A DNA stretch of 59,282 nt from Firmicutes bacterium UBA1702 (lineage in GTDB: Bacteria > Bacillota > Clostridia > Peptostreptococcales > Anaerovoracaceae), in contig DCJK01000017.1 in assembly GCA_002320005.1 (NCBI GenBank), forward strand, positions 1-59,282, in the 5' to 3' direction. This document shows, in pieces, positions 8,724-16,886 of the stretch. Below the pieces are notes generated by a model, which made no database searches, had not been told where the DNA came from, and saw nothing but the letters and a program-made list of their open reading frames with translations. Within the stretch, counting starts at the first letter, position 1. Each line of letters opens with the position of its first letter. The translations under genes and the position numbers were made by a program.

Positions 8724-8763
8724 TAAAATAAAAGAGGCGGCTGCAGCTAAACTGAGCCGTCTC
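8724..8763 (-). terminator. Terminator of the collagen-like/propeller/DUF4430 operon
   Basis: On the minus strand GAGACGGCT pairs with AGCCGCCTC (8755-8763 with 8734-8742, one mismatch), followed by a U-rich tract (8724-8733), just after the DUF4430 stop codon. Confidence 0.78.
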
Positions 8764-8785
8764 TCAAAGGATGAAAATAATTTAC

Positions 8786-10096
8786 TTAATATACGCTTCC
8801 GCCCACATCTGCGCCATACCCGTTGCAGGTATAACACCATACTATGGTATCGCCTTCCTCCAGCGTGTAAGATGAGCATCCGTAGTTCGGGAACCATCCA
8901 TTTACTTTATACATCCAGCCTGACTGCTCCCCGCAGTCGAATTCATAAAGATGGTTGATGCCCTCAATGTAGTAGCTGCCGTACATAGGTGTCCATGAGT
9001 ATTCAATCTGAATTCCTTTATTGCTGCAAACTCTGGTAAGTACATCAAATACAGTCTCTCCCTGTGAAAATTTCACTGTAGTAGTCTTTAATATTACTCC
9101 GTTTGAAGGCACATACCCTTCTTTACCCGGCGTAAGATTGCCCATATTGTTCAATATGGTGTCGCATCTTATTTCTATCGTACAGCTCAGGTTTCTGTTA
9201 TCCGATGCAGATGAGCCTCCACCTGAGCCTGATGATGAACCTCCTGAGCCTGATGATGAATTTCCGGAGCCTGAAGGACTTCCGGTGCTTCCGGATGCAG
9301 ATGAGGTCTTATCCTTGCCGGAGCCCGAAGCTGATGAAGCGGAGGAGTTATCTCCATCTTCCATTTCCTCAGCATTTTCAGCTGCTTTTTCAGCCTCTGC
9401 TTCTCTTTCATCCAGTATCTTTTGGAGTTCGTCTTCTGAGAAGCAGAGTTTATGATCCTTACCTGTCTCCATGGCTTTCTCAATATTGAATCCATTCAGG
9501 CTCTGTATTTTCAGATCCACTACAGCAATCTCTGTTCCCACAATACTTATCGCCTGTCCGGAAATGGCTTCGCAGCTTTGGCCGTTTCCTACGGCCTTTA
9601 CTTTGCCTGCAAACACATTCACTCCGGCGGAGCCTGTCTGAACATTTACTGAAAATACGCTTTCTTCATCTGAAGATATTTCGATTCCCTGAATATTGAT
9701 TGTTCCCAGTTTATCAGGTTTATCATCGGTAACGAAAATTTCTCCCCCGTTAAGAGTGAGGTTCATTTTTTCCTCAGAAAAGCTGCCTATCATTAACTCG
9801 CTGTTTTCATTGAGAAACACCGAATTATCCTTGTAGTTTACCCTGACACCTGCTTTGTCCTTGGTTCTCAGTATATCATTTTCTTTCAGTTCGACATTTT
9901 TGCCCAGATCGAAGGATACTCCGTTTCTTTCAATGGTAACCACTCCAACCTTATCAGTGCACACAGCTGATTGGCCATCTGAAGCCGAAAACCATCCTTT
10001 GGTGTTTCCTACCGCAAAAATGCCTGCAGCAAAGATGACTGCTATTACAGCTAACATTATGAAGTTGAATATTTTTCTGTTCTTTTTAGTTTCCAA
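8786..10096 (-). CDS. Membrane-anchored FecR-like/DUF4430 protein, second paralogue
   Basis: The 436 residues share the layout of the 5558-6790 protein: lysine-rich start, anchor (about 11-30), FecR-like region (about 45-195), charged helix (about 205-245), a long Ser/Gly linker (about 250-299) and DUF4430 (about 304-425). The last domain has CTIEIRCDTILNN, GETVFDVL, GWMYKVNGWFPNYG and a terminal CYTC pair. The start codon is TTG, supported by GGAGAG ten bases before it and by alignment with the METKK start of the paralogue. It is the last gene of the third riboswitch unit. The role as a tethered corrinoid binder is inferred. The Ser/Gly linker looks like a flexible stalk through the cell wall. 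Confidence 0.84.
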   Translation of the reverse strand: METKKNRKIFNFIMLAVIAVIFAAGIFAVGNTKGWFSASDGQSAVCTDKVGVVTIERNGVSFDLGKNVELKENDILRTKDKAGVRVNYKDNSVFLNENSELMIGSFSEEKMNLTLNGGEIFVTDDKPDKLGTINIQGIEISSDEESVFSVNVQTGSAGVNVFAGKVKAVGNGQSCEAISGQAISIVGTEIAVVDLKIQSLNGFNIEKAMETGKDHKLCFSEDELQKILDEREAEAEKAAENAEEMEDGDNSSASSASGSGKDKTSSASGSTGSPSGSGNSSSGSGGSSSGSGGGSSASDNRNLSCTIEIRCDTILNNMGNLTPGKEGYVPSNGVILKTTTVKFSQGETVFDVLTRVCSNKGIQIEYSWTPMYGSYYIEGINHLYEFDCGEQSGWMYKVNGWFPNYGCSSYTLEEGDTIVWCYTCNGYGADVGGSVY

Positions 10097-10112
10097 TTTT
10101 CTCTCCGTCAGA

Positions 10113-13100
10113 TTATTCTTCTCTTCTCCTGATTGCTGCGAAGGCTGCCGTCGAGCCGAACAGCGCCAGTATGGACAGCAGCATCAATATATCAGTTGAA
10201 TCTCCCGTATTTACAGTTTGTCCGTTATTATTGTCCTGGCTGTCTGCAATCTGATTCTGTTTATCACTATTCTTTGATACGCTTATTTCGCATACCGGCA
10301 TAATGTAGTATTCATACGGTGTTTCCGTGACTTTTACATTGTATTCACCTTCATTATTTATGATAAAGGAAACCTGTCCCTTATCATCCGTCACTCCTTC
10401 AAGGACAACAGTGTCTTCTTTATCAAGAATCTGCACCTTACAGTTTGGCTGCACACTGTGAGTTCCTCCCATTGCATAGGCGCCGTTGAGAGTGAGTGTT
10501 ATTTTTTCGCCTGTTTCTGCACTCACTTTTTCAGTGTCAAAATACATATACATATCACTGTATGTATCTTCATCGTTATACATAAATACGGTAAGAACGT
10601 CACCATTATTGAGGACCGTTCTGTCTGCTGTGGTTCCGTATCCTGTAACCTCATCTAACGGCATCTTGTTATTCACAAAGAATCCCATGTTTGAAGTTTC
10701 AATTCCGAAAATTTTCTTCACCCATCCGCTGGATGAAACAACAAGATAATCTTCAGGCGAGTTTTCATAATCTTCACCGAACATTTCTCTGTGAAGTGCC
10801 ACAAGACCGTCCAGCACCGTAACTTTTGTTTTTACTTCAGATGGCTTTGTGTATCCGTATTTAACCGCTTCATTCGCTTTTATTAATGCATTTAAAACCG
10901 TTCCTGAAGGTTCGTTGGCGATTATGTTTTCTCTTATGGTAACTGATACCGAGGTTTCTTCCGCTTCTGCCAGTTCTTTTAAAGTATAGAGACTGTCCAG
11001 CTTTTCTTCTGCTTCCTTTAATGCGGCCTTTGCATCCGACATGGATACCGCGCTGCTTATTGCTGCTTCAGCATCTGAAATTATATCAGCAGCTTGCTCC
11101 TGCTGTTCTTTGCCGTAATCGTCAGGATTGATGTAATTTTCCAGCTCAGAAATATACTCTGCTGAATATTTCTGCAGTGTAACGGTATAGACACCGGACT
11201 GCTGCTCATTTTCAGAAATCACTTCAATCTTTATCTTTACTGACTTATCCGCGTCTGCCGGATAGATCGCATACCTGTTGTGACCACTGTTTACTGCGGT
11301 TATGCTTACGGTTCCGTCGGCATTCTGTCTGCTTTCGTCAACATTTTCCACCGCGTAAACTTTCACCGTTGAGTTTGCATCAGCCGCATCAGGCCATACA
11401 TTGTAGAAACTCTTTGAAAGTTTGTCAATATCAACTGTATACTCGGTTTTGTCGCTGCTGAACTCAGGAGTCAAAGTAAGAGCGGCACCAGAAAATGCAT
11501 TACTGTTATTTACCTTCAGTCCTGACAATGTGCATTCACTGCTCTGTCCTCTGAAGTTGACCGTGTATGTTCTTTCATCGGCACCACATATAGCTTTTAT
11601 CTCCGCTTTACCTCTGCCCTCGCTGTCAAATTTCACAGTGTTTCCTTTGACTTCATCATATGCTTCACCATTTACTTCAGCCTTCATGCCTTCCGGAAGG
11701 GAAAGCTTCACCACAGCTTTTTCTGTTCCTGTAGCCATGACAACTTCATATTCTGCCTTTCCCGCACTGAATTCATCGCTCCAGGATTTTGCACCTTCGA
11801 CTTCAATGTTGCTGATATAAGCATTGTTTGTCTCCACTGCCATCAGGTATCCGCTGTCGTTTTTGTAATACAGCGTTCCCTCTTTGTCTGAACATATGGT
11901 GCTTATGCAGTAGTTCCGCATTGCTGTATCCGGAATAAAAAGGTCGTAGCTTTTGGCTGCGGAATTCTCTTTATCTTCCGCATCATAGGTGTAACATATT
12001 CCTCCGGGGTTATTGTTGTATGTAAAGTAAATATACACCCTGCCGTCTGCCTTTCCGTCTCCGTCAAAATCTTCATTTTCATATGCGGTGGACAGCAATG
12101 CAGCCGCCTGAGGATATCCCTTTATAGGCAGATCATACAGCAGTTCCATTTTTTCTGTAGATATAACGGCAAATTTATGTCCTTCCGCTGCAAACTGACC
12201 TTGAGGTGAACATACTCCTATGTAAATCTTTCCGTTATATACAAGGGGTGATGCCGTTACCATATTTCCTAAATCTATATTTTTTACCTCACTCAGTTTT
12301 CCGTCTGAATCAACGGCGACTTTATAAACGAGCCCGCCTTTTGTGCCGAAATACAGATTTCCTTCATTGTATACGACAGTTGTTCTTATATCGCCCTTTA
12401 TTCCGGAAATTTTGTCGATTACCTCACCTGTAACAGGGTCAAGAGTATAGAAGCATGCATTTGCTTTGTAATCGCCTTCTCGTGTACCGTCATCTGTTCC
12501 TACTGCAATATACTTTTCACAGGCGTATGCTCCTGCCCAGTAAAAGCCTCTCCTTGAAACCGAACTTTCATCAGAAATGGCCGCTTTTAAGTCTTCATCA
12601 CATGTCAGTTTCGTATCTTCATACACAATATTTGCGCTTAAAAGCTGATCCGTCTGTCCGGATGGTATAAATCTCCATTCGGCTTTTTTTATTTTGTTTT
12701 CATTAACATTGCTGTCGTCCGTAGAAAAGCACATATATGCTCCGTCTTTGACTTCACTCTGCCATGTTCCTGTATAAATATATCCTTTCCCGTCAATTTT
12801 CACGTAAGATATAGGACAAAGTGTCTGACCGCCTATCTTTTCCGTAGACCATACGCATTTGAGTGTTTCATAGTCTACTGCCTGGATAATTCCGCTTCCA
12901 ACCTGGACAAACAGTTTGCCGTCGGCATATGTTATCGGATTCATGGCATAGCCTACATTTCCGACCATAGCATCGCTCTCTGCCACTTTTTCTCCGGTGT
13001 CTTTGTCGATTTTTACAATCTTGTTGGACATGCCTATATACAGGTATCCGTCCAGAATAAGCGGAGGTGTAGGAGCTGCGGCCCAGCCTGTTCCATATTT

Positions 13101-13301
13101 TTCCGCCCATTTGAGGTTGGCTGTTGCACCTGAAATCGGTGTCTGCGAAGAAACAATTCCGTTGTTTTCCGGATTGTTTCTGAAATTGTACCACTCTATA
13201 TCGGATGCTTCTCCTGCAAAAGCAATAAAAGTGTTAAGCGAGAAAAGCATCGCGATAATAAGAGCAAAAGATATCAGTTTCTTGATATTGTTTTTTTTCA
13301 T
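10113..13301 (-). CDS. Large surface protein: beta-propeller, cadherin-like domains, DUF4430-like domain, sortase-like tail
   Basis: The start is placed at the ATG at 13301, which has an AAGGAG site and opens a signal peptide ending near FIAFA, giving 1062 residues. Residues about 40-500 form PQQ-type beta-propeller repeats (PPLILDGYLYIG, VYNEGNLYFGTKGG, LVYNGKIYIG). Two cadherin-like beta-sandwich repeats follow (about 500-700), then a helical spacer and a DUF4430-like domain (about 780-930, with GFFVNNKMP and LNNGDVLTVFMYND). Next come a Cna-like beta domain and a tail of VNTGD, a hydrophobic helix and RRREE. It sits in the middle of the third cobalamin-riboswitch operon. Corrinoid or ligand capture at the cell surface is inferred; the propeller ligand is unknown. 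Confidence 0.8.
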   Translation of the reverse strand: MKKNNIKKLISFALIIAMLFSLNTFIAFAGEASDIEWYNFRNNPENNGIVSSQTPISGATANLKWAEKYGTGWAAAPTPPLILDGYLYIGMSNKIVKIDKDTGEKVAESDAMVGNVGYAMNPITYADGKLFVQVGSGIIQAVDYETLKCVWSTEKIGGQTLCPISYVKIDGKGYIYTGTWQSEVKDGAYMCFSTDDSNVNENKIKKAEWRFIPSGQTDQLLSANIVYEDTKLTCDEDLKAAISDESSVSRRGFYWAGAYACEKYIAVGTDDGTREGDYKANACFYTLDPVTGEVIDKISGIKGDIRTTVVYNEGNLYFGTKGGLVYKVAVDSDGKLSEVKNIDLGNMVTASPLVYNGKIYIGVCSPQGQFAAEGHKFAVISTEKMELLYDLPIKGYPQAAALLSTAYENEDFDGDGKADGRVYIYFTYNNNPGGICYTYDAEDKENSAAKSYDLFIPDTAMRNYCISTICSDKEGTLYYKNDSGYLMAVETNNAYISNIEVEGAKSWSDEFSAGKAEYEVVMATGTEKAVVKLSLPEGMKAEVNGEAYDEVKGNTVKFDSEGRGKAEIKAICGADERTYTVNFRGQSSECTLSGLKVNNSNAFSGAALTLTPEFSSDKTEYTVDIDKLSKSFYNVWPDAADANSTVKVYAVENVDESRQNADGTVSITAVNSGHNRYAIYPADADKSVKIKIEVISENEQQSGVYTVTLQKYSAEYISELENYINPDDYGKEQQEQAADIISDAEAAISSAVSMSDAKAALKEAEEKLDSLYTLKELAEAEETSVSVTIRENIIANEPSGTVLNALIKANEAVKYGYTKPSEVKTKVTVLDGLVALHREMFGEDYENSPEDYLVVSSSGWVKKIFGIETSNMGFFVNNKMPLDEVTGYGTTADRTVLNNGDVLTVFMYNDEDTYSDMYMYFDTEKVSAETGEKITLTLNGAYAMGGTHSVQPNCKVQILDKEDTVVLEGVTDDKGQVSFIINNEGEYNVKVTETPYEYYIMPVCEISVSKNSDKQNQIADSQDNNNGQTVNTGDSTDILMLLSILALFGSTAAFAAIRRREE

Positions 13302-13346
13302 AGTATCTCTCCTTATGAATAATTCTTTTCTGAGCATGTCTCCGAA

Positions 13347-14814
13347 TTACATCTTGCTGAAATCAACTATGTCTCTGCTGCCTCCGTAAATTCCCAGATA
13401 TACATCACCACCGGTAAGCTGGTATGCATAATGATATGCGAATGCTTTTGCCTCAGCCACACTCAGTCTTCCGTCTGACAGAGCGTTATTCACATAATTT
13501 GTCCAGAATTCAGGATAATCTTTTGCAACATTTATTCCATAAGCATAGTATTTAACCACCGACGCGTCGGTCAGTTCAGTTACCTCCGGAAATTTTGACT
13601 TATCAAACCAGTCATATTTTGCGCACAGCTGATAAAATGGTTCCAGATACATTGATGAGTTCCAGAAGGATGCATCAACGTTCTCATAAGCGGCTTTTAT
13701 CAGAGTATCAAATCTGTCTGTATCATTCTGGTTCATAAGCGAACCCATGGCAACAACCGTTACGGACATTGACGGGAATGTGAGCCCGCCGCCTCCTGTG
13801 TGCGTGTTATAGCCATCTGCTTTATAATCCACAGTATTAAAGAATTTTATTGCCAGTTCTTTCTGTGATGCGATATCTTCAGGCATGGACAAATTGTTTC
13901 TTGTGATATATTCGCTGTATGATGAGAATGCAGAAGCAAAGTTAAGAACTGTTACGGCATCTGTATAAGATATCCGTCTTAAAGCCGAGCTTGAGGATAC
14001 GGTTACCTTTCCGTTTTCTTCTGTAAATACACCTTTCAGGTAATTTGCAATTCCTGCAGCACCATCGTAATAACTGTGGTCATCCGTAAGAACTCTGAAG
14101 TATGAGGAGTTAAAACATGCGGTTGTTCCAAAGCAGCTGGCTTTTCCCAGGCTTGCTTTTTCCATCAGAGACGCCACCTGCTTAAAGGTATCATCATAGC
14201 TCCATTTGGAGTATACGGTTGTATCCTTTGTTATTGCCTGGTTAAAATCAAAGAGCTTTGTGCATGCTTCATCGCTGTACCAGTTCACAAAGGTTGCTAC
14301 GCTGCATTCAGGCAGATACCAGCCTACTCTTGAGCCTGCATATGTAGTAACCTTCTTTTCAACTGCAGCTTCCTTAAAGGTAACAGTAACCTTCTGTGTG
14401 GTTCCTGCATATATATTTGTGCATACATCACCTACATACCAGTATCCGTCACTGCCGATGTGCGGTGTAATTCCGTCGGCTCCTGCCTGACCGTTGCTAC
14501 CGTTTACACCATCTTTGCCGTCTTTTCCATCTGTTCCGTCCTTGCCGTTGACGCCGTTAGTGCCATTGATACCGTTAATTCCGTCCTTTCCATCTGCCTG
14601 CGCCGTCCTTGCCATCTTCTCCTGTAGCCTTGACACCCATAGAAATCCAGCTGTCACCATTATCATAGGACACTTCCCAGTAATTTGTCTGCTCGTTGAT
14701 TCTAAGCTGCGGCATAATCACTTCTTTGTCATCTGAACAGCCGGTAAACCCAAAGAGCATTGTGAAAACCATTACAATAATAAGTAATGCACTTATAATG
14801 GATTTCTTGTTCAT
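13347..14814 (-). pseudogene. Collagen-like lipoprotein with InlB-type repeat, broken by a frameshift near 14600
   Basis: From the ATG at 14814 (GGAGGG site) the protein begins with a lipoprotein signal ending in FGFTGC and a short domain, then enters Gly-X-Y repeats. The frame is lost near 14595-14605 after GEDGKDGA and the reading soon hits a stop (near 14575). The shifted frame continues as DGKDGINGINGTNG and runs 400 more residues to 13347. After the repeats comes a Listeria-Bacteroides type repeat ending TTVYSKW, then an unrecognised mostly helical domain. It is the first gene of the third cobalamin-riboswitch unit. The lesion may be real or a sequencing error in repetitive DNA. If intact, the product would be a surface lipoprotein of about 488 residues. 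Confidence 0.78.
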
Positions 14815-14900
14815 TTCTTCCCTCCGTTCATAAAAATTTTGAGAAAGGAGGCGGTAAGCTACGCCGCCTCCAAAAGGATGAAAAGTTCACTTTGAGCAAC

Positions 14901-14930
14901 AAAAAAAGGCGCTCAAGTCAGTTAAGCGCC
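14901..14930 (-). terminator. Riboswitch-controlled terminator of the collagen-like/propeller/DUF4430 operon
   Basis: On the minus strand a 9-bp stem with one G-U pair (14922-14930 with 14908-14916) is followed by seven U (14901-14907). It lies between aptamer 3 and the lipoprotein start. Confidence 0.83.
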
Positions 14931-15004
14931 GAAATTTTTTTGCAAAAATACCTGTTTTTTCAAACAAAAAAATCATCGTCTCACCTCAGAAGACTTGATA
15001 AAAA

Positions 15005-15170
15005 AGGAGCTTTGACAGGTCTACCGACTTAATCCTTAAAGCCTACTTGGATGCCTTCCCAGAGTTTTCGCTCCAGTGACTTGCGATTTAACGCATAATC
15101 CGTTCGTAGATATCACGGTTGCTGAGACACAGTGCCGGAATTACACCGGCTTCCGATTTTGCCTTGCTCA
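15005..15170 (-). promoter_or_regulatory. Cobalamin riboswitch 3 (collagen-like/propeller/DUF4430 operon)
   Basis: The minus strand shows GCCGGTGTAATTCCGGCACT, CAGCAACCGTGATA, AGTCACTGGAGC, GGGAAGGC and AGTCGGTAGACCTG in the cobalamin-aptamer order. It is more diverged from riboswitches 1 and 2 than they are from each other. P1 is weak here (GAGC with GCTC visible), so the outer boundaries are approximate. The stretch AAGTCTTCTG just after the aptamer is shared by all three. Confidence 0.92.
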
Positions 15171-15190
15171 AATATTCACTTTACTTTTAC

Positions 15191-15219
15191 ATGTTATCAC
15201 TCTTTTTCCACGTTGTCAA
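15191..15219 (-). promoter_or_regulatory. Promoter of the third cobalamin-riboswitch operon
   Basis: On the minus strand TTGACA (15214-15219) is followed after 17 bases by TAACAT (15191-15196). It is divergent from the promoter at 15231-15259, only eleven bases away. Confidence 0.78.
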
Positions 15220-15230
15220 CACTTCTTTAT

Positions 15231-15259
15231 TTGACACATTCGCGGTGTTAAAGTATTAT
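15231..15259 (+). promoter_or_regulatory. Promoter of the DUF2974 gene
   Basis: TTGACA (15231-15236) and TATTAT (15254-15259) are spaced by 17 bases. An AGGAGG site follows at 15281-15286. Confidence 0.78.
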
Positions 15260-15294
15260 ATCGGTAACATCAAATTCAACAGGAGGTCAACGCT

Positions 15295-16395
15295 TTGAAA
15301 AACATACTGAGTTATATGGAATGGCGCGGCGATCTTTCCCTTAAATCTTTTCCTTTAAACGAAGTAGACATAGCTGTTCTTTCTCGTCTGGCGTACATAG
15401 ATTTCAACGGCATAGTGTCTTCTTCTTTTGAAGAAAAAATTTCTGCCGGAGATGCTGCTGACAGATTTCTTTCTTTGCCGGATGCGGTAGACAGAATATA
15501 TCGCGGTTCTGACCTCGCAATGCTGAAAAAAATATCTTCTTCTCCTCGTTTCAGCAATCTGCTGCTTTGCGGATATATAAGCCAATGGGACGAAAATGCC
15601 GAAAAACAGTTTGCGGCAATATCCATAACAGTCGACAGCCACACTGTCTGTATCTCGTACCGAGGCACCGACAATACACTCCTGGGCTGGAAGGAAGACT
15701 TCAATATGGGCTTTTCTTGTCCTGTTCCATCCCAGACAGCAGCAGTTGACTACCTTAGCAGAGCGTCTTCTGTTTTGCGCGGTCGTATAATAGTAACAGG
15801 CCACTCAAAAGGAGGAAATCTTGCAATGTATGCCTCTGCCTTCTGCCGTCCCGGTATCCAGAGAAGAATAGTGAAAGTGTATAACTTTGACGGACCCGGT
15901 TTTGAAGAAAGCATAATAAATTCAGAAGGATACCGCAACGTTAAAAATAAAATAATGGCCTTTATCCCTCAGTCTTCCGTCGTAGGAATGCTGCTCTTTC
16001 ATGGTGAAGAGCTTAAAGTAATAAGGAGCCTTGAAAAACCCGGCCTTCCCCAGCACAATCTATATTCCTGGGAAGTCATTCGAGACAGTTTCAACGAACT
16101 GGAAGAAGTAACCATGCACAGCAAATTTGTTGATGAGACTCTCAAGTCATGGGTGGGCAGTATGGAACCTTCTCAGCGTGAAGCTTTTGTAAATATAATG
16201 TACGAACTGATATGTGATACAGGCGCCCGCACCCTGGATGATCTGGGAAACAGGAGATCCGAAAAACTTATCAGCTTTCTGTCATCCTTAAAGGAACTGG
16301 ATGAGGAAAGTAAAAATATTATATCTGATTCAATTACACTTCTAATGGAAAGCGCCCGTAAAGCCAGGCATGACAAAAAAATCCCGCTGTATTAG
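15295..16395 (+). CDS. DUF2974 (Mbeg1-like) alpha/beta-hydrolase family protein
   Basis: The 366 residues begin with a TTG codon, eight bases after AGGAGG. The nucleophile elbow GHSKGG (about 169-174) fits a lipase-like serine hydrolase. The flanking ISYRGTD motif (about 120-126) and the YNFDGPGFEE stretch (about 195-204) are typical of the DUF2974 family common in Clostridia. No signal peptide is seen, so it is probably cytoplasmic. Substrate and role are unknown. It is a single-gene unit transcribed away from the cobalamin region, and its stop codon lies inside its own terminator hairpin. Confidence 0.82.
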   Translation: MKNILSYMEWRGDLSLKSFPLNEVDIAVLSRLAYIDFNGIVSSSFEEKISAGDAADRFLSLPDAVDRIYRGSDLAMLKKISSSPRFSNLLLCGYISQWDENAEKQFAAISITVDSHTVCISYRGTDNTLLGWKEDFNMGFSCPVPSQTAAVDYLSRASSVLRGRIIVTGHSKGGNLAMYASAFCRPGIQRRIVKVYNFDGPGFEESIINSEGYRNVKNKIMAFIPQSSVVGMLLFHGEELKVIRSLEKPGLPQHNLYSWEVIRDSFNELEEVTMHSKFVDETLKSWVGSMEPSQREAFVNIMYELICDTGARTLDDLGNRRSEKLISFLSSLKELDEESKNIISDSITLLMESARKARHDKKIPLY

Positions 16396-16416
16396 TTTTA
16401 ATTCAGCGGGTTTTTA
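16375..16416. terminator. Bidirectional terminator between the DUF2974 and PPOX-fold genes
   Basis: CCCGCTG (16383-16389) pairs with CAGCGGG (16404-16410), with T run to the right and A run to the left. The DUF2974 stop codon (16393-16395) lies in the loop. Confidence 0.82.
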
Positions 16417-16428
16417 TTTTGGTGTTAT

Positions 16429-16821
16429 CTAAAATTTTATAATTTCCGGATCCTTTGTAAAGGAGCAGAAAACAGCCGTTGCATCTTTGAAGTACAGAAC
16501 CTGTGTGTTACCGTCATCTTCATCATAAAGTTTCCTTAGATGCGGGTATGCGTCCAGCATGGCTTTCCGTGCTTCCCTCCTGTCATCTTCCGCAAGTTCT
16601 CCCGTCACACGCAGCCAGTCATCACCATTCATGGCGCATAGCTCCACCCTTGGGTTCTCATGAATCTGCTTTGATACGGATTTTGACTTTCCGGTCTGTA
16701 TGTAAAGCTTTCCTTCAAACATGTTTACAGTGCCAAAAGGTCTGACCCTTGGCTGACCGCCTTCTGTGGTGGCAAGATAATAGGTTTGTGCTGCCTTTAG
16801 AAATTCATATACTTTTTCCAT
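16429..16821 (-). CDS. Pyridoxamine 5'-phosphate oxidase-fold flavin protein
   Basis: This 130-residue protein has the split-barrel flavin-binding fold: YYLATTEGGQPRVRPFG near the N-terminus (about 14-30), LYIQTGKSKSVSKQI (about 39-53) and ELCAMNGDDWLRVTG (about 61-75). Family members bind FMN or F420 and reduce small substrates; the actual substrate is unknown. It is far shorter than true PdxH. A GGAGG site precedes the ATG and a good promoter lies upstream. Confidence 0.82.
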   Translation of the reverse strand: MEKVYEFLKAAQTYYLATTEGGQPRVRPFGTVNMFEGKLYIQTGKSKSVSKQIHENPRVELCAMNGDDWLRVTGELAEDDRREARKAMLDAYPHLRKLYDEDDGNTQVLYFKDATAVFCSFTKDPEIIKF

Positions 16822-16852
16822 TTTGTCGCCTCCGAAAATGTTTTATGTTTAT

Positions 16853-16881
16853 ATTTTACCATATAATTCGGATTTTGTCAT
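16853..16881 (-). promoter_or_regulatory. Promoter of the PPOX-fold gene
   Basis: On the minus strand ATGACA (16876-16881) and TAAAAT (16853-16858) are spaced by 17 bases. Confidence 0.65.
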
Positions 16882-16886
16882 CTGCA

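Noticed and set aside
9187..9495. Repetitive His/Gln/Ala-rich frame and a possible short tandem repeat array
   Set aside because: This is another-frame reading of the Ser/Gly linker of the DUF4430 protein; the DNA repetition is explained by the linker codons and is not a CRISPR array.
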